From Mariprofundus sp. UBA1536 (GTDB taxonomy: Bacteria; Pseudomonadota; Zetaproteobacteria; Mariprofundales; Mariprofundaceae), in assembly GCA_002323245.1 (NCBI GenBank), contig DCPU01000009.1:1-62907 (forward strand): a DNA stretch of 62,907 bases. Reading direction: 5' to 3'. This document shows positions 49,887 to 59,412 of the stretch, piece by piece. The notes beneath the pieces were generated by a model, which saw only the letters and a list, made by a program, of their open reading frames with translations, searched no databases and had not been told where the DNA came from. The position numbers were made by a program, and so were the translations under genes. The first letter of the stretch is position 1; every line of letters begins with the position of its first letter.

Positions 49887-52394
49887 TTAAATAAACAAAG
49901 TGGTGCCTGAATCTGCAGCTTCGCCAAGGAAAGCCGCCACGCCGCCAATTTCGACGCCATCAATCAGCTCTTCTTTTTGAATACCCATCACATCCATCGA
50001 CATTTGGCAGGCAATCAGCTGCGCACCGCCATCCACAAGGCTGTGCAACAGATTGCCCGGTGTTTCCACGCCCTTGTCATGCATCACCTTACGAATCATT
50101 TTCGCACCCAAACCATGCATATCCATTTTTGAGATGGAGGTGAGATGATCCGCATCGCTGGGTAGCATGGTGCTAAACATTCTATCCATCATCGGTTTAT
50201 CCAGATGCGGCGCATCTTGGCGGCGAATCACATCCAGCCCCCAGAAGGTGAAAAACAAACTCACCGGATTACCCATGGCCAAAGCACCATTGGCAATAAT
50301 CATACTCGCCATTACTTTGTCTAAATCATCGGAAAATACGACAAGGGTAAGTTTATCTGATTTCTTCATGGCTGTGTTCACCGCCGCTGGCACTTCAGCC
50401 ACCTTGCGCAGCAAGACAATAATCAAACCTTTCTCAGCTTTAACCGACAAAAGCGCATGCCCAGTCTTTTTTGCCCATGCGCAAATATCACGGCCAAAGG
50501 CTGGATCAGAAGCTGTCACTTCCAGCAATTCACCCGCATCCAAAGCTTCCATGGCTTTGTAGGTTTTCATAATTGGGCCTGGGCATTGCAGCCCCACCGC
50601 ATTGATAACATGCACCTCACCCGAAGAACCCGGCGCAACCATCGCTGCACTGACAGCGCAGCTGCCAGCCCGCTCTGCTTCAATATCTTCAGGGTCGCGA
50701 AGTTTGATATCTTCATAATCAAAAATATCGGGGTTGGCCTGTTTATCCACAGCCCAAGCATAGGTTTTATAACCACCAGAAAGGTTTTTGATATTGGTAA
50801 AGCCAGATTGTTTCAAAATGCGGTAAGCCAGATAGCCACGCAGACCAATTTGGCAGAACAAAACAATGGGGATATTTTTATCCAGCTCGTCCAAATGTTC
50901 GCGTAAGAGATTCACATCAATATTCTTGGCTGTTGGGATGGAGCCAAAGCCAAACTCATCGGCTGTGCGCACATCAATCACCTGTAAGGCATCTTTGTTT
51001 TCAAGATGTGTGCGCAGTGTCTTCCATTCCATGAGCTCATGGGATTTATTGAGCACATTGATGCCCACGTAACCTGCGATATTGATAGGATCTTTGGCAG
51101 AGCCAAAGGGTGGTGCGTAGGCCAATTCCAATTCCGCTAAATCGTGAACTTTTAAATTACCCTGAATGGCAGTGGCAATCACATCGATACGTTTATCCGC
51201 CCCATCTGCGCCCACAGCTTGCGCGCCTAAAATCGTGCCATCATCAGTAAACAAAAGCTTTATGCTGATTTGTTTGGCGCCTGGGTAATAGCTGGCATGC
51301 GAGCCGCTATGGGTGATGCAGCTTAAAAACGGAATGCCTGCTTTGGTCAGTTGCTTTTCATTCAACCCCGTAGTGGCAGCCGCCAAATCAAAGGCTTTGA
51401 GAATGGAAGTGCCTTGGGTGCCCCTGTATTTTTGTTTGTTACCAAACACCATATTATCGGCCGCCATACGCCCTTGCCTATTGGCTGGACCAGCCAGCGG
51501 AATCAAAGTTTGAAAACCACCAATGGATTGGGTGACTTCAATGGCATCACCCACCGCGTAAATATCTTCATCAGAAGTTTGTAGATAATCATTAACCTTA
51601 ATGCCACCTGTTTCACCCAACGCCAAATCGCAGCTTGTCGCCAGCGTAGTTTCAGGGCGCACGCCAATGGCCAGAATGACCAAATCCGCTTGGATGCGAC
51701 GGCCACTGGATAAATACACCAGCGTGTGATCGTCCTTATGTTCAAACTGCTCAACCTTCTCTCCCAAGAAAAGCTCAACGTTTTTGTCCTTCATATGGGC
51801 ATGCACAATGGCCGCCATTTCATAATCCAGCGGTGTGAGGATTTGTTCAGCGCCTTCAACTAGGGTAGTTAATATGCCTTTATCATGAAGGTTTTCCGCC
51901 ACCTCAATACCAATAAACCCGCCCCCAATCACCACAGCGCGGCGCGGCGAAACATCGTGAATATGTTTCATGATACGATCTAAATCAGGGATATTGCGCA
52001 GACCAAAGATGCGGCCTGTTTCAATACCAGGAAGATTTGGGCGAATGGGTTGCGCCCCCGGAGATAGCAGCAATTTATCATACGATTCATCGTATGTTTT
52101 ACCTGTTTTTAAATCGCGCAAACGAATGGTTTTTGCTTGGCGGTTGATCGATTCTGCTTCAGTCAGGCTGCGCACATCCACGCGATACCTTGCTTCAAAG
52201 CCTTCTTCCGTGGTTACCAATAACTGCTCACGCTCTTCAATCATACCCGAGATATGATAAGGCAGGCCGCAGTTGGCAAAGCTGATAAATGGGCCACGCT
52301 CGATAAGGATAATTTCTGCTGTTTCGTCGTTTCTGCGCAGTCGTGCAGAAGCAGTCGCTCCACCTGCCACACCGCCGACAATAATAATTTTCAT
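49887..52394 (-). CDS. CoA-disulfide reductase / rhodanese / TusA / DsrE-like fusion protein
   Basis: 835 residues behind AAGGAAG. Modules in order: pyridine nucleotide-disulfide oxidoreductase (1-445) with the redox Cys42 in FANCGLPYH and a second GGGFIGIEVAE loop; rhodanese (about 460-545) with Cys514 in FCQIGLRG; TusA-like (about 590-665) with Cys604 in GLQCPGPIMK; and a DsrE/F-like C-terminus (about 675-835) with Cys796 in ACQMSMDV. The four cysteines could relay persulfide sulfur between modules. Such fusions occur in bacteria that handle sulfane sulfur; the physiological substrate here is unknown. It stands alone on the minus strand. Confidence 0.88.
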   Translation of the reverse strand: MKIIIVGGVAGGATASARLRRNDETAEIILIERGPFISFANCGLPYHISGMIEEREQLLVTTEEGFEARYRVDVRSLTEAESINRQAKTIRLRDLKTGKTYDESYDKLLLSPGAQPIRPNLPGIETGRIFGLRNIPDLDRIMKHIHDVSPRRAVVIGGGFIGIEVAENLHDKGILTTLVEGAEQILTPLDYEMAAIVHAHMKDKNVELFLGEKVEQFEHKDDHTLVYLSSGRRIQADLVILAIGVRPETTLATSCDLALGETGGIKVNDYLQTSDEDIYAVGDAIEVTQSIGGFQTLIPLAGPANRQGRMAADNMVFGNKQKYRGTQGTSILKAFDLAAATTGLNEKQLTKAGIPFLSCITHSGSHASYYPGAKQISIKLLFTDDGTILGAQAVGADGADKRIDVIATAIQGNLKVHDLAELELAYAPPFGSAKDPINIAGYVGINVLNKSHELMEWKTLRTHLENKDALQVIDVRTADEFGFGSIPTAKNIDVNLLREHLDELDKNIPIVLFCQIGLRGYLAYRILKQSGFTNIKNLSGGYKTYAWAVDKQANPDIFDYEDIKLRDPEDIEAERAGSCAVSAAMVAPGSSGEVHVINAVGLQCPGPIMKTYKAMEALDAGELLEVTASDPAFGRDICAWAKKTGHALLSVKAEKGLIIVLLRKVAEVPAAVNTAMKKSDKLTLVVFSDDLDKVMASMIIANGALAMGNPVSLFFTFWGLDVIRRQDAPHLDKPMMDRMFSTMLPSDADHLTSISKMDMHGLGAKMIRKVMHDKGVETPGNLLHSLVDGGAQLIACQMSMDVMGIQKEELIDGVEIGGVAAFLGEAADSGTTLFI

Positions 52395-52436
52395 GGATTC
52401 TTCCTTGGGCGCTTTCTAAGTTTCAGAACGTCACTT

Positions 52437-52477
52437 ATTAGATTATCGTAATATACTTATTTTAATGTTTATTGCAA
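52437..52477 (-). promoter_or_regulatory. Promoter and possible operator of the sulfur-redox fusion gene
   Basis: On the minus strand TTGCAA (52477-52472) and TATATT (52455-52450) are 16 bases apart. An ATTA-N8-TAAT dyad at 52437-52452 overlaps the -10 and the start region, where a repressor would block transcription. ArsR-type persulfide sensors use AT-rich dyads of similar size; that link is inference. Confidence 0.4.
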
Positions 52478-52611
52478 TGGGAAACATGGGACAAAATGCG
52501 TAGATTTATGGTGAAAAAGCTATAAAAACCAACCCACTACCATTGACCTAAAACTTTAACTAAAGAAATTAAACCTTGAATTACAAAGGAAAATTGGTTA
52601 GAAGATTTTTA

Positions 52612-52662
52612 ATGCGATTATTTAAAGCAGTATCTCAACACAAGAAACGCCAAGCTTCATGA
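52612..52662 (+). CDS. Possible 16-residue leader peptide of the sucrose operon
   Basis: ATG at 52612 opens a short frame (MRLFKAVSQHKKRQAS) whose TGA overlaps the ATG of sucrose-phosphate synthase as ATGA. The synthase has almost no Shine-Dalgarno of its own, so re-initiation from this leader is possible. The leader's own ribosome-binding site (AGAAG) is weak, so it may also be chance. Confidence 0.3.
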   Translation: MRLFKAVSQHKKRQAS

Positions 52663-54812
52663 ACACGCCCACTCTCCCAAGCTATATAGTGCTTATCAGC
52701 GTGCATGGTCTTATCCGTGGCGACAATCTTGAGCTCGGCCGCGATGCCGATACCGGCGGCCAAACCAAGTATGTGGTCGAACTCGCCCGCGCTTTGGCTG
52801 AGCGGCCTGAAGTAGAAAAAGTAGATTTACTTACCCGCTTGGTCATTGATCCCAGGGTCAGTGCCGACTACGCAGCTCCTATCGAACAACTATCCGATAA
52901 AGCCCGTATTATCCGCATCGCTTGTGGAGAAGATGTTTATTTGCCCAAGGAGTCTCTTTGGGATTATTTGGATAGTTTTGCAGATAATGCACTTATTTTT
53001 CTCAACGGCGAAAACCGACTCCCCAACATCCTCCACAGCCATTACGCCGATGCAGGTTATGTCGGCACCCGTTTATCGCATCAACTTGCTATTCCGTTGG
53101 TGCATACGGGTCACTCACTTGGCCGCAGCAAACGCAAGCAACTGCTCGCCAATGGCGTAAAGCGCGAAAACATCGAAACGACTTACACCATGGCGCGCCG
53201 CATCGAAGCTGAAGAAATCACCTTGGGCGTGGCTGCGCGTGTTATCACCAGCACCAAGCAAGAAATTGAAGAGCAATATGGCCTGTATGATTGTTACCAA
53301 CCTGAAAAAATGCGAGTGGTACCACCGGGCACAGACTTGGATAAATTTTACCCCGCAACAGGCAATGAGGCTTCCAGCCCATTGGCGCAACAATTGCACC
53401 GCTTTTTAAACGTGCCCAACAAACCCATGATCCTCGCCCTGTCTCGGCCTGATCCAAGAAAGAATATTCTCGCCCTGATTGAAGCATACGGCACATCACC
53501 CAAGCTGCAGGAAGCAGCCAACTTGGTGATTATTGCAGGCAACCGCGATGATATCACCATGATGGAGAGCGGCGCGCAGGATGTATTAAATCACATCCTA
53601 TTAAGCATCGATCAGTTTGATTTGTATGGCAAGGTTGCTTATCCCAAACATCATGCCCCCGATGATGTGCCTGAGTTTTACCGCCTTGCAGCCTTATCCA
53701 AAGGCGTATTCATCAACCCCGCCCTTACCGAACCTTTTGGCCTGACGCTCATTGAAGCCGCAGCCTGCGGTTTACCCATTGTGGCCACCGAAGATGGTGG
53801 CCCCATTGATATTATTGGTAATTGCAACAATGGCTATCTCATTGACCCACTGGATAGAGAAGCCATGGCTGATGTTTTACTCAAGACCCTGTCTGACAAA
53901 CCTAAGTGGCAGAAGCTTTCCGACAACGGTATCAAAGGTGTTCGCCATCATTATGCATGGCAAACCCATGCGGAAAAATATCTGGATGTGATTCGCCCCC
54001 TGATCGAACAAAGCGAACCCCTTCACCGCATGGAATTATCGCGCCGCCCAGCGCTCTACCGCAACCAAGCCATCTTTACCAATTTGGATCAAAACTTACT
54101 TGGCAACAAGGAGGCGCTGACCGAATTCTTGAACATCGTCCGCCAACATCAGAAGAAAATCAGTTTTGGTATTGCCACGGGTCGCCGCTTGGATAGCGCT
54201 TTACCGATTCTGCGCCAGTATCAAATCCCGCAACCCGATGTGTTGATTTCCAGCCTAGGCACTGAAATTCATTACGCCCCGAATTTGACCAAAGACATGG
54301 TTTGGGCCAAACATATCAACCACCTTTGGAACGCTCGCGCTGTGCGAGAAACCCTTGATGGCTTGCCCGAACTCAAGCTGCAAGACAAACAAAACCAAGG
54401 GCAATTTAAAATCAGCTACTTTATCGATACCAACCAAGCCCCCGATATCCAAGAAATCAGGCAACTGTTGTTGCAAGATGATCAAACCGTGAACACCATC
54501 TTTTCCTTCGGCCAATACCTTGATGTGGTGCCTATTCGCGCATCCAAGGGTTTGGCACTGCGCTGGTGCGCTGAGCAACTGGGCATCCCGCTTGAAAATA
54601 TCCTTGCTGCTGGTGGTTCAGGTGCCGATGAAGATATGATGCGCGGCAACACCATGGCTGTGATTGTGGCCAACCGCCACCACGAAGAGCTTTCTGAATT
54701 GGGTGATATCGAACAAATTTATTATGCAGAGCAAAGTTTTGCCGCAGGCATTACCGAAGCCATGACCCACTACAATTTTCTCGATTTGAAACTGGACGAG
54801 AAAAAAGCATGA
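52659..54812 (+). CDS. Sucrose-phosphate synthase with degenerate phosphatase domain
   Basis: 717 residues. The GT-B glucosyltransferase part (1-455) begins YIVLISVHGLIRGDNLELGRDADTGGQT, the SPS signature, and has GVFINPALTEPFGLTLIEAA in the donor domain. It joins UDP-glucose and fructose-6-phosphate. Residues 470-700 are a HAD phosphatase fold, but the DxDxT nucleophile motif reads Asn475-Leu-Asp-Gln-Asn, so it is probably inactive, as in other bacterial SPS proteins. The active phosphatase is the next gene, overlapping by 4 bases. Confidence 0.92.
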   Translation: MNTPTLPSYIVLISVHGLIRGDNLELGRDADTGGQTKYVVELARALAERPEVEKVDLLTRLVIDPRVSADYAAPIEQLSDKARIIRIACGEDVYLPKESLWDYLDSFADNALIFLNGENRLPNILHSHYADAGYVGTRLSHQLAIPLVHTGHSLGRSKRKQLLANGVKRENIETTYTMARRIEAEEITLGVAARVITSTKQEIEEQYGLYDCYQPEKMRVVPPGTDLDKFYPATGNEASSPLAQQLHRFLNVPNKPMILALSRPDPRKNILALIEAYGTSPKLQEAANLVIIAGNRDDITMMESGAQDVLNHILLSIDQFDLYGKVAYPKHHAPDDVPEFYRLAALSKGVFINPALTEPFGLTLIEAAACGLPIVATEDGGPIDIIGNCNNGYLIDPLDREAMADVLLKTLSDKPKWQKLSDNGIKGVRHHYAWQTHAEKYLDVIRPLIEQSEPLHRMELSRRPALYRNQAIFTNLDQNLLGNKEALTEFLNIVRQHQKKISFGIATGRRLDSALPILRQYQIPQPDVLISSLGTEIHYAPNLTKDMVWAKHINHLWNARAVRETLDGLPELKLQDKQNQGQFKISYFIDTNQAPDIQEIRQLLLQDDQTVNTIFSFGQYLDVVPIRASKGLALRWCAEQLGIPLENILAAGGSGADEDMMRGNTMAVIVANRHHEELSELGDIEQIYYAEQSFAAGITEAMTHYNFLDLKLDEKKA

Positions 54813-55645
54813 ACAATTTTCTTCTCTGCACCGATATGGACCGCACACTAATCCCCAATGGCGCCCAATACGAATCGGCTGGCGCCAGAGTGTTGTTTGC
54901 CAAACTTGCCAAGCAGCCGCAGGCAACGCTTGTTTACGTCACTGGCCGGCACCAAACGCTTATCCAAGAAGCTATTCATGATTTCCAACTGCCTTCACCT
55001 GATTTCGCTATCGCTGATGTCGGCGCAACGATTTATGAGGTCAATGATGGTATCTGGAGCGCTTGGGATGAGTGGAGCCAAGCAATAGATTCCGACTGGA
55101 AGGGAAAAAGTACAAAACAGTTGCACATGCTACTTGCCGATTTGCCAGCATTAACCTTGCAAGAGCCTGAAAAGCAAAGCAGGCACAAACTCAGTTATTA
55201 CACAGTGCTGACAGCTGATGAGAAAGCAATTCTCAATACTGTGCATCAAAGGCTGCAAGAGCATGATATCCAAGCCAACTTGATTTGGAGCATTGATGAA
55301 CAAGCCAATATTGGTCTGCTGGATATTCTGCCAGCAAGCGCCAATAAATTGCTCGCCATTGAATTCCTGATGAAAAAGCGCGGCTTTACTATCGAAACCA
55401 CTGTGTTTGCCGGTGATAGCGGCAACGATTTGGACGTGTTGCTCAGCCCAATTCATGCTGTGTTGGTGGCCAACGCCAGTAGTGAGGTAAAGGCTATCGT
55501 TGCAAAGGCAAACTTATCCAGCAGCCTTTATCAGGCTAAAGGCAATCATTTGGGCATGAATGGCAATTACAGCGCAGGCATCCTTGAAGGTGTAAGCCAC
55601 TACCTGCCCGATGTTGGAAACTGGCTCAAGGAACAAGCCTCATGA
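54809..55645 (+). CDS. Sucrose-6-phosphate phosphatase (HAD-IIB)
   Basis: 278 residues. Motif I LLCTDMDRTLIP (Asp9 nucleophile, Asp11 acid/base), motif II VTGR, motif III SANKLLAIEFL and motif IV FAGDSGNDLDV are complete, in contrast to the domain in the preceding synthase. It dephosphorylates sucrose-6-phosphate. It overlaps both neighbours by 4 bases, so three proteins are made from coupled starts. Confidence 0.9.
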   Translation: MNNFLLCTDMDRTLIPNGAQYESAGARVLFAKLAKQPQATLVYVTGRHQTLIQEAIHDFQLPSPDFAIADVGATIYEVNDGIWSAWDEWSQAIDSDWKGKSTKQLHMLLADLPALTLQEPEKQSRHKLSYYTVLTADEKAILNTVHQRLQEHDIQANLIWSIDEQANIGLLDILPASANKLLAIEFLMKKRGFTIETTVFAGDSGNDLDVLLSPIHAVLVANASSEVKAIVAKANLSSSLYQAKGNHLGMNGNYSAGILEGVSHYLPDVGNWLKEQAS

Positions 55646-56520
55646 ACAAAAACAAGCTACGCCCACTTATTTTCGGCGAGGTGCTCTTTGATCACTTCCC
55701 AGACGGCAGCAAGGTGCTTGGTGGCGCTCCATTTAATGTGGCATGGCATCTGCAAGCCTTTGGCCACGCGCCCTTGTTTGTATCAAGCGTGGGGGATGAT
55801 ATTGAAGGCGAACAAATCAAAGCGGCCATGCACACTTGGGGCATGGATGTAGATGGTTTACAAACCAATACGCAACATGCCACGGGCAATGTTGATGTGT
55901 CGTTCTCAGATGGCGAGCCACAATACGATATCGTCTTTCCAAGGGCTTTTGATTTTATTGATAGCAAATTATTGCCCCAATTATCGGACAACTTCCTTGT
56001 TTATCATGGTTCATTGGCGCTTCGTGATACAACCTCAACGGCTGCACTGGCCGAGGTTTTCCGCCGCACCCAAGCGCCAGTGTTTGTTGATGTGAACTTG
56101 CGCCAGCCGTGGTGGGACATGGGCCGCATCAAACAAATGCTCAGCCATGCCTATTGGATTAAGCTCAACAGCGATGAATTCAAGCTTATTGCCCCAGAGA
56201 GCAATGCCTACAGCAACCAAACATTCACCAACCAACATGGTGGTTTTATTGCCCTCACCCGAGGCAGTAAAGGCGCATCGCTCATTTCAGAAGAAAAAAC
56301 CGAGACAATCGTGCCGCAACATGCCACCAACTTTGTCGATACCGTTGGCGCTGGTGATGCTTTTTGCAGTGTATTGCTTACTGGCATCATCCGCGATTGG
56401 CCGCTGGATATGACGATTACCCGCGCACAAGACTTTGCCAGCGCCGTGGTGGGCATTCGCGGCGCAACCAGCACCGACCCCAAATTTTATCAACGCTTTT
56501 TAGATGCATGGCGTGATTAG
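55642..56520 (+). CDS. PfkB-family sugar kinase, probably fructokinase
   Basis: 292 residues. The start PLIFGEVLFDHFPDGSKVLGGAPFNVAWHL is that of PfkB carbohydrate kinases, and FVDTVGAGDAFCSVLL is the ATP/anion-hole motif with catalytic Asp near residue 238. Position between sucrose phosphatase and amylosucrase points to phosphorylation of the fructose freed by amylosucrase. The ATG overlaps the preceding stop by 4 bases. Confidence 0.85.
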   Translation: MNKNKLRPLIFGEVLFDHFPDGSKVLGGAPFNVAWHLQAFGHAPLFVSSVGDDIEGEQIKAAMHTWGMDVDGLQTNTQHATGNVDVSFSDGEPQYDIVFPRAFDFIDSKLLPQLSDNFLVYHGSLALRDTTSTAALAEVFRRTQAPVFVDVNLRQPWWDMGRIKQMLSHAYWIKLNSDEFKLIAPESNAYSNQTFTNQHGGFIALTRGSKGASLISEEKTETIVPQHATNFVDTVGAGDAFCSVLLTGIIRDWPLDMTITRAQDFASAVVGIRGATSTDPKFYQRFLDAWRD

Positions 56521-56531
56521 GACCATTATTT

Positions 56532-58484
56532 ATGTATGAACAAATTTCTCATTCGCTGCTCAATGATATTCTGATTGCGCTGAAACCAGATATCAAAAAT
56601 CAGCGGCTACAACATTTCTACACCCGCCTTGGTGCGAATTTTTATGCCATCCACTCCTTGTTTCATGTGCTCTATGGCAACCGCCCTGATTTTGAGCAAC
56701 AAATGCTGCGCTTGGTAGAAACACTTGCGCGCCAATATATCAAACGCTCGCCGGCTTTAAAAAAGACGGATCTGGCGCGCGAAAAAGATCACAACTGGTT
56801 TTTAAGCCAGCATTGGGCAGGCATGGCGCTTTATAGCGATGGCTTTGCTGGTAACCTCAAGGGCCTGCAAACAAAATTGCATTATCTTCAAGAATTGGGC
56901 ATCAATATGGTGCACATCATGCCTGTGCTTGATTGCCCGCCGGGTAAAAGCGATGGCGGTTATGCGGTCCGCGATTTCAGGAAAGTCGATGAGCGCATCG
57001 GCACCCTTAGCGACATCAGCAAACTTTCAGAAAATTTAAAAAAACGCGGGATGTTGTTAACGCTTGATGTGATTGTTAACCACACTTCCAATGAACATGA
57101 ATGGGCCAACCAAGCCCGTTTGGGCGAGAAAAAGTACCAAGATTATTATTATGTGTATGGCGATAGAGAGACGCCCGACATGTTTGAGGAAAGCATGCCA
57201 GAAATCTTTCCTGAGACTTCCCCAGGCAACTTCACTTGGGATGCTGAAATGAACAAGTGGGTGATGACTGTATTCAACGATTACCAATGGGATTTGAACT
57301 ACCGCAACCCAGCCGTGTTCATCGAGATGGTCGATATCATTCTGTTTTGGGCCAATCAGGGCGCGGATATTTTGCGCTTGGATGCTGTGGCCTTTTTATG
57401 GAAAAAAATTGGCAGCGTCTGCCAAAACGAGCGCGAAGCGCATTTGTTGCTGCAATTGATGAAAGACTGCTGCCAAGTGACGGCGCCTGGCGTGCTCTTT
57501 ATCGCAGAAGCCATTGTAGCGCCTGCGGAAATCACCAAATATTTTGGTGAAGATGCCATCAATGCCAAAGAATGTGAGATTGCCTACAACGCTACATTTA
57601 TGGCTCTGATGTGGGATGCCATCGCCACCAAACAAGCCAAGCTGCTGGCCATTGGCATCAGCAACTTACCTGACAAATTGGATAGAGCCACTTGGCTGAA
57701 TTATGTGCGCTGCCATGATGATATTGGTTTGGGCTTTAACGACAGTGATATTGATGCAGCAGGTTATCAAGCCTTTGCCCACCGCCGATTTATTCTCGAT
57801 TATTTTACTGGCAAGTTTGATACCTCGCCCGCTAGAGGCAAACCCTTTGGCCAAAATGAAAAGAATGGTGATGCCCGCATTGCAGGCTCCCTAGCCTCAC
57901 TGGCAGGGCTGGAAAGCGCGCTGGATGCTGGCGATGCCGACGCCGTTGATGCTGCTATCAAGCGTATTTTATTGTTACACAGCATGATTTTTGCATTTGG
58001 TGGAATTCCGCTGATTTATTATGGTGATGAAATCGGCACCCTGAACAGCTATGAGTATCTTGATGATGACAGCCGCAGCAACGATAGCCGCTGGCTGCAT
58101 CGCCCGACCATCAATTGGGAAAAAGCTGAGCTTCGCCACCAAGTAGGAAGTGTTGAGCAGCGCATTTTTCATGGTTTGAAGCGGATGATTTCACTGCGTC
58201 ACGAAATCCCAGCCTTTGCCGATTACAACAACCGTGAACTGCTCACAGTCGCCAATCCGCATTTGTTTGTGTTTATGCGTTCGGATCCGCAAAGCAATGG
58301 TGCAAGGATTCTGGTCATTGCCAACTTCGATGAGCAACCACAATCGCTAGACCTTGAAAACATCAAAAAAACTAGCTTTTTCCAACATACCAATTTCACC
58401 GACGTTTATTCAGGCAAAAGTCCAACGATTGAAGACGAACATATCGTCATACCCGCGCTGAGTTTTTACTGGTTATCAGCATGA
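56532..58484 (+). CDS. Amylosucrase (GH13 subfamily 4)
   Basis: 650 residues, the size of Neisseria amylosucrase (636). The GH13 nucleophile is Asp284 in ILRLDAVAF, the acid/base is Glu326 in FIAEAIVAP, and the third acid is in RCHDDIG. VIVNHTSNEHEW and DYYYVYGDRETPD match amylosucrase more than other GH13. It moves the glucose unit of sucrose onto an alpha-1,4-glucan and releases fructose. No signal peptide is visible, so it is cytosolic. It starts 11 bases after the kinase stop. Confidence 0.92.
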   Translation: MYEQISHSLLNDILIALKPDIKNQRLQHFYTRLGANFYAIHSLFHVLYGNRPDFEQQMLRLVETLARQYIKRSPALKKTDLAREKDHNWFLSQHWAGMALYSDGFAGNLKGLQTKLHYLQELGINMVHIMPVLDCPPGKSDGGYAVRDFRKVDERIGTLSDISKLSENLKKRGMLLTLDVIVNHTSNEHEWANQARLGEKKYQDYYYVYGDRETPDMFEESMPEIFPETSPGNFTWDAEMNKWVMTVFNDYQWDLNYRNPAVFIEMVDIILFWANQGADILRLDAVAFLWKKIGSVCQNEREAHLLLQLMKDCCQVTAPGVLFIAEAIVAPAEITKYFGEDAINAKECEIAYNATFMALMWDAIATKQAKLLAIGISNLPDKLDRATWLNYVRCHDDIGLGFNDSDIDAAGYQAFAHRRFILDYFTGKFDTSPARGKPFGQNEKNGDARIAGSLASLAGLESALDAGDADAVDAAIKRILLLHSMIFAFGGIPLIYYGDEIGTLNSYEYLDDDSRSNDSRWLHRPTINWEKAELRHQVGSVEQRIFHGLKRMISLRHEIPAFADYNNRELLTVANPHLFVFMRSDPQSNGARILVIANFDEQPQSLDLENIKKTSFFQHTNFTDVYSGKSPTIEDEHIVIPALSFYWLSA

Positions 58485-58498
58485 AAAAGGAGTCTCCA

Positions 58499-59341
58499 AT
58501 GATTACAAAATGCCTCTTCCCAGTGGCTGGATATGGCACACGCTTTTTACCCGCCACCAAAGCCCAGCCCAAAGAAATGTTACCTGTGCTTACCAAACCG
58601 CTGATTCAGTATGGCGTCGAAGAAGCATTGGAAGCGGGCATGAAAGGCATTGCCTTTGTCACCGGCCGCAACAAACGCGCCATCGAAGATCACTTTGATA
58701 TCAGCTACGAAATGGAAGACATGATTCGCGGCACGGGCAAAGAGAGCCAACTTGAATGTATTCGTGAGCTCATCGAAGCCTGCACCTTCTCCTATACCCG
58801 TCAAACGCACATGGCAGGCCTTGGCGATGCCATTCTCACCGGCGAAACGCTAATTGGTCAGCAACCCTTTGGTGTGATTCTCGCAGACGACCTCTGCATT
58901 GGTGATGGTATTGGCGATGATGAAGGTGTGATGGCGCAGATGGCCAAGGTGTATGCCAAATACAAATGCAGTGTTGTTGCTGTGGAAGAAGTGCCCGAAC
59001 AAGATGTAAATAAATATGGTATTGTCAGCGGCCAAGCCATTGACGAGCAACATATGATGATCAAAGAAATGATTGAAAAGCCAGACCCCAAAGATGCACC
59101 CTCAAATCTGGCCATTATCGGCCGCTATATCCTCACCCCAGACATCTTTGATGTATTGCGCCATACCAAACCGGGCAAAGGTGGTGAAGTACAAATCACC
59201 GATACCCTTCAAGCCTTAGCCAAGAAAGGCATGGTCATCGCCTATAGATTCAAAGGCAAACGCTTTGATTGCGGCAGTGTCGAAGGGTTTGTCGATGCCA
59301 CCAACCATTTCTATAACACCACCTACAAAAATACGGCGTAA
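58499..59341 (+). CDS. galU: UTP-glucose-1-phosphate uridylyltransferase
   Basis: 280 residues from ATG 58499, which has AAAAGGAG 7 bases upstream; an ATG at 58481 overlaps the amylosucrase stop but would place that site inside the gene. CLFPVAGYGTRFLPATKAQPKEMLP is the nucleotide-binding signature and EKPDPKDAPSNLAIIGRYI the sugar-binding part. It makes UDP-glucose, the donor for the sucrose-phosphate synthase at the head of the operon. Confidence 0.94.
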   Translation: MITKCLFPVAGYGTRFLPATKAQPKEMLPVLTKPLIQYGVEEALEAGMKGIAFVTGRNKRAIEDHFDISYEMEDMIRGTGKESQLECIRELIEACTFSYTRQTHMAGLGDAILTGETLIGQQPFGVILADDLCIGDGIGDDEGVMAQMAKVYAKYKCSVVAVEEVPEQDVNKYGIVSGQAIDEQHMMIKEMIEKPDPKDAPSNLAIIGRYILTPDIFDVLRHTKPGKGGEVQITDTLQALAKKGMVIAYRFKGKRFDCGSVEGFVDATNHFYNTTYKNTA

Positions 59342-59343
59342 GT

Positions 59344-59394
59344 TTGACATGTTCATTGGCATGAGTTGTGCTAGTTTTTCAGGTTAGCCTGAAA
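59344..59394 (+). promoter_or_regulatory. Possible promoter and dyad upstream of the hybrid kinase
   Basis: TTGACA at 59344 is a good -35; the -10 about 17 bases on is poor (TGTGCT). At 59377-59394 TTTCAGG and CCTGAAA form a perfect 7-bp dyad with TTAG between them. It lies 18 bases before the kinase ATG, so it could be an operator or a leader hairpin. It lacks a following T run, so it is not a terminator for galU. Confidence 0.35.
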
Positions 59395-59412
59395 CTTCCC
59401 AAAAGGAAAAAA

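Noticed and set aside
59377..59394. Dyad after galU as a rho-independent terminator
   Set aside because: No T run follows; the next bases are CTTCCC and then the ribosome-binding site of the kinase.
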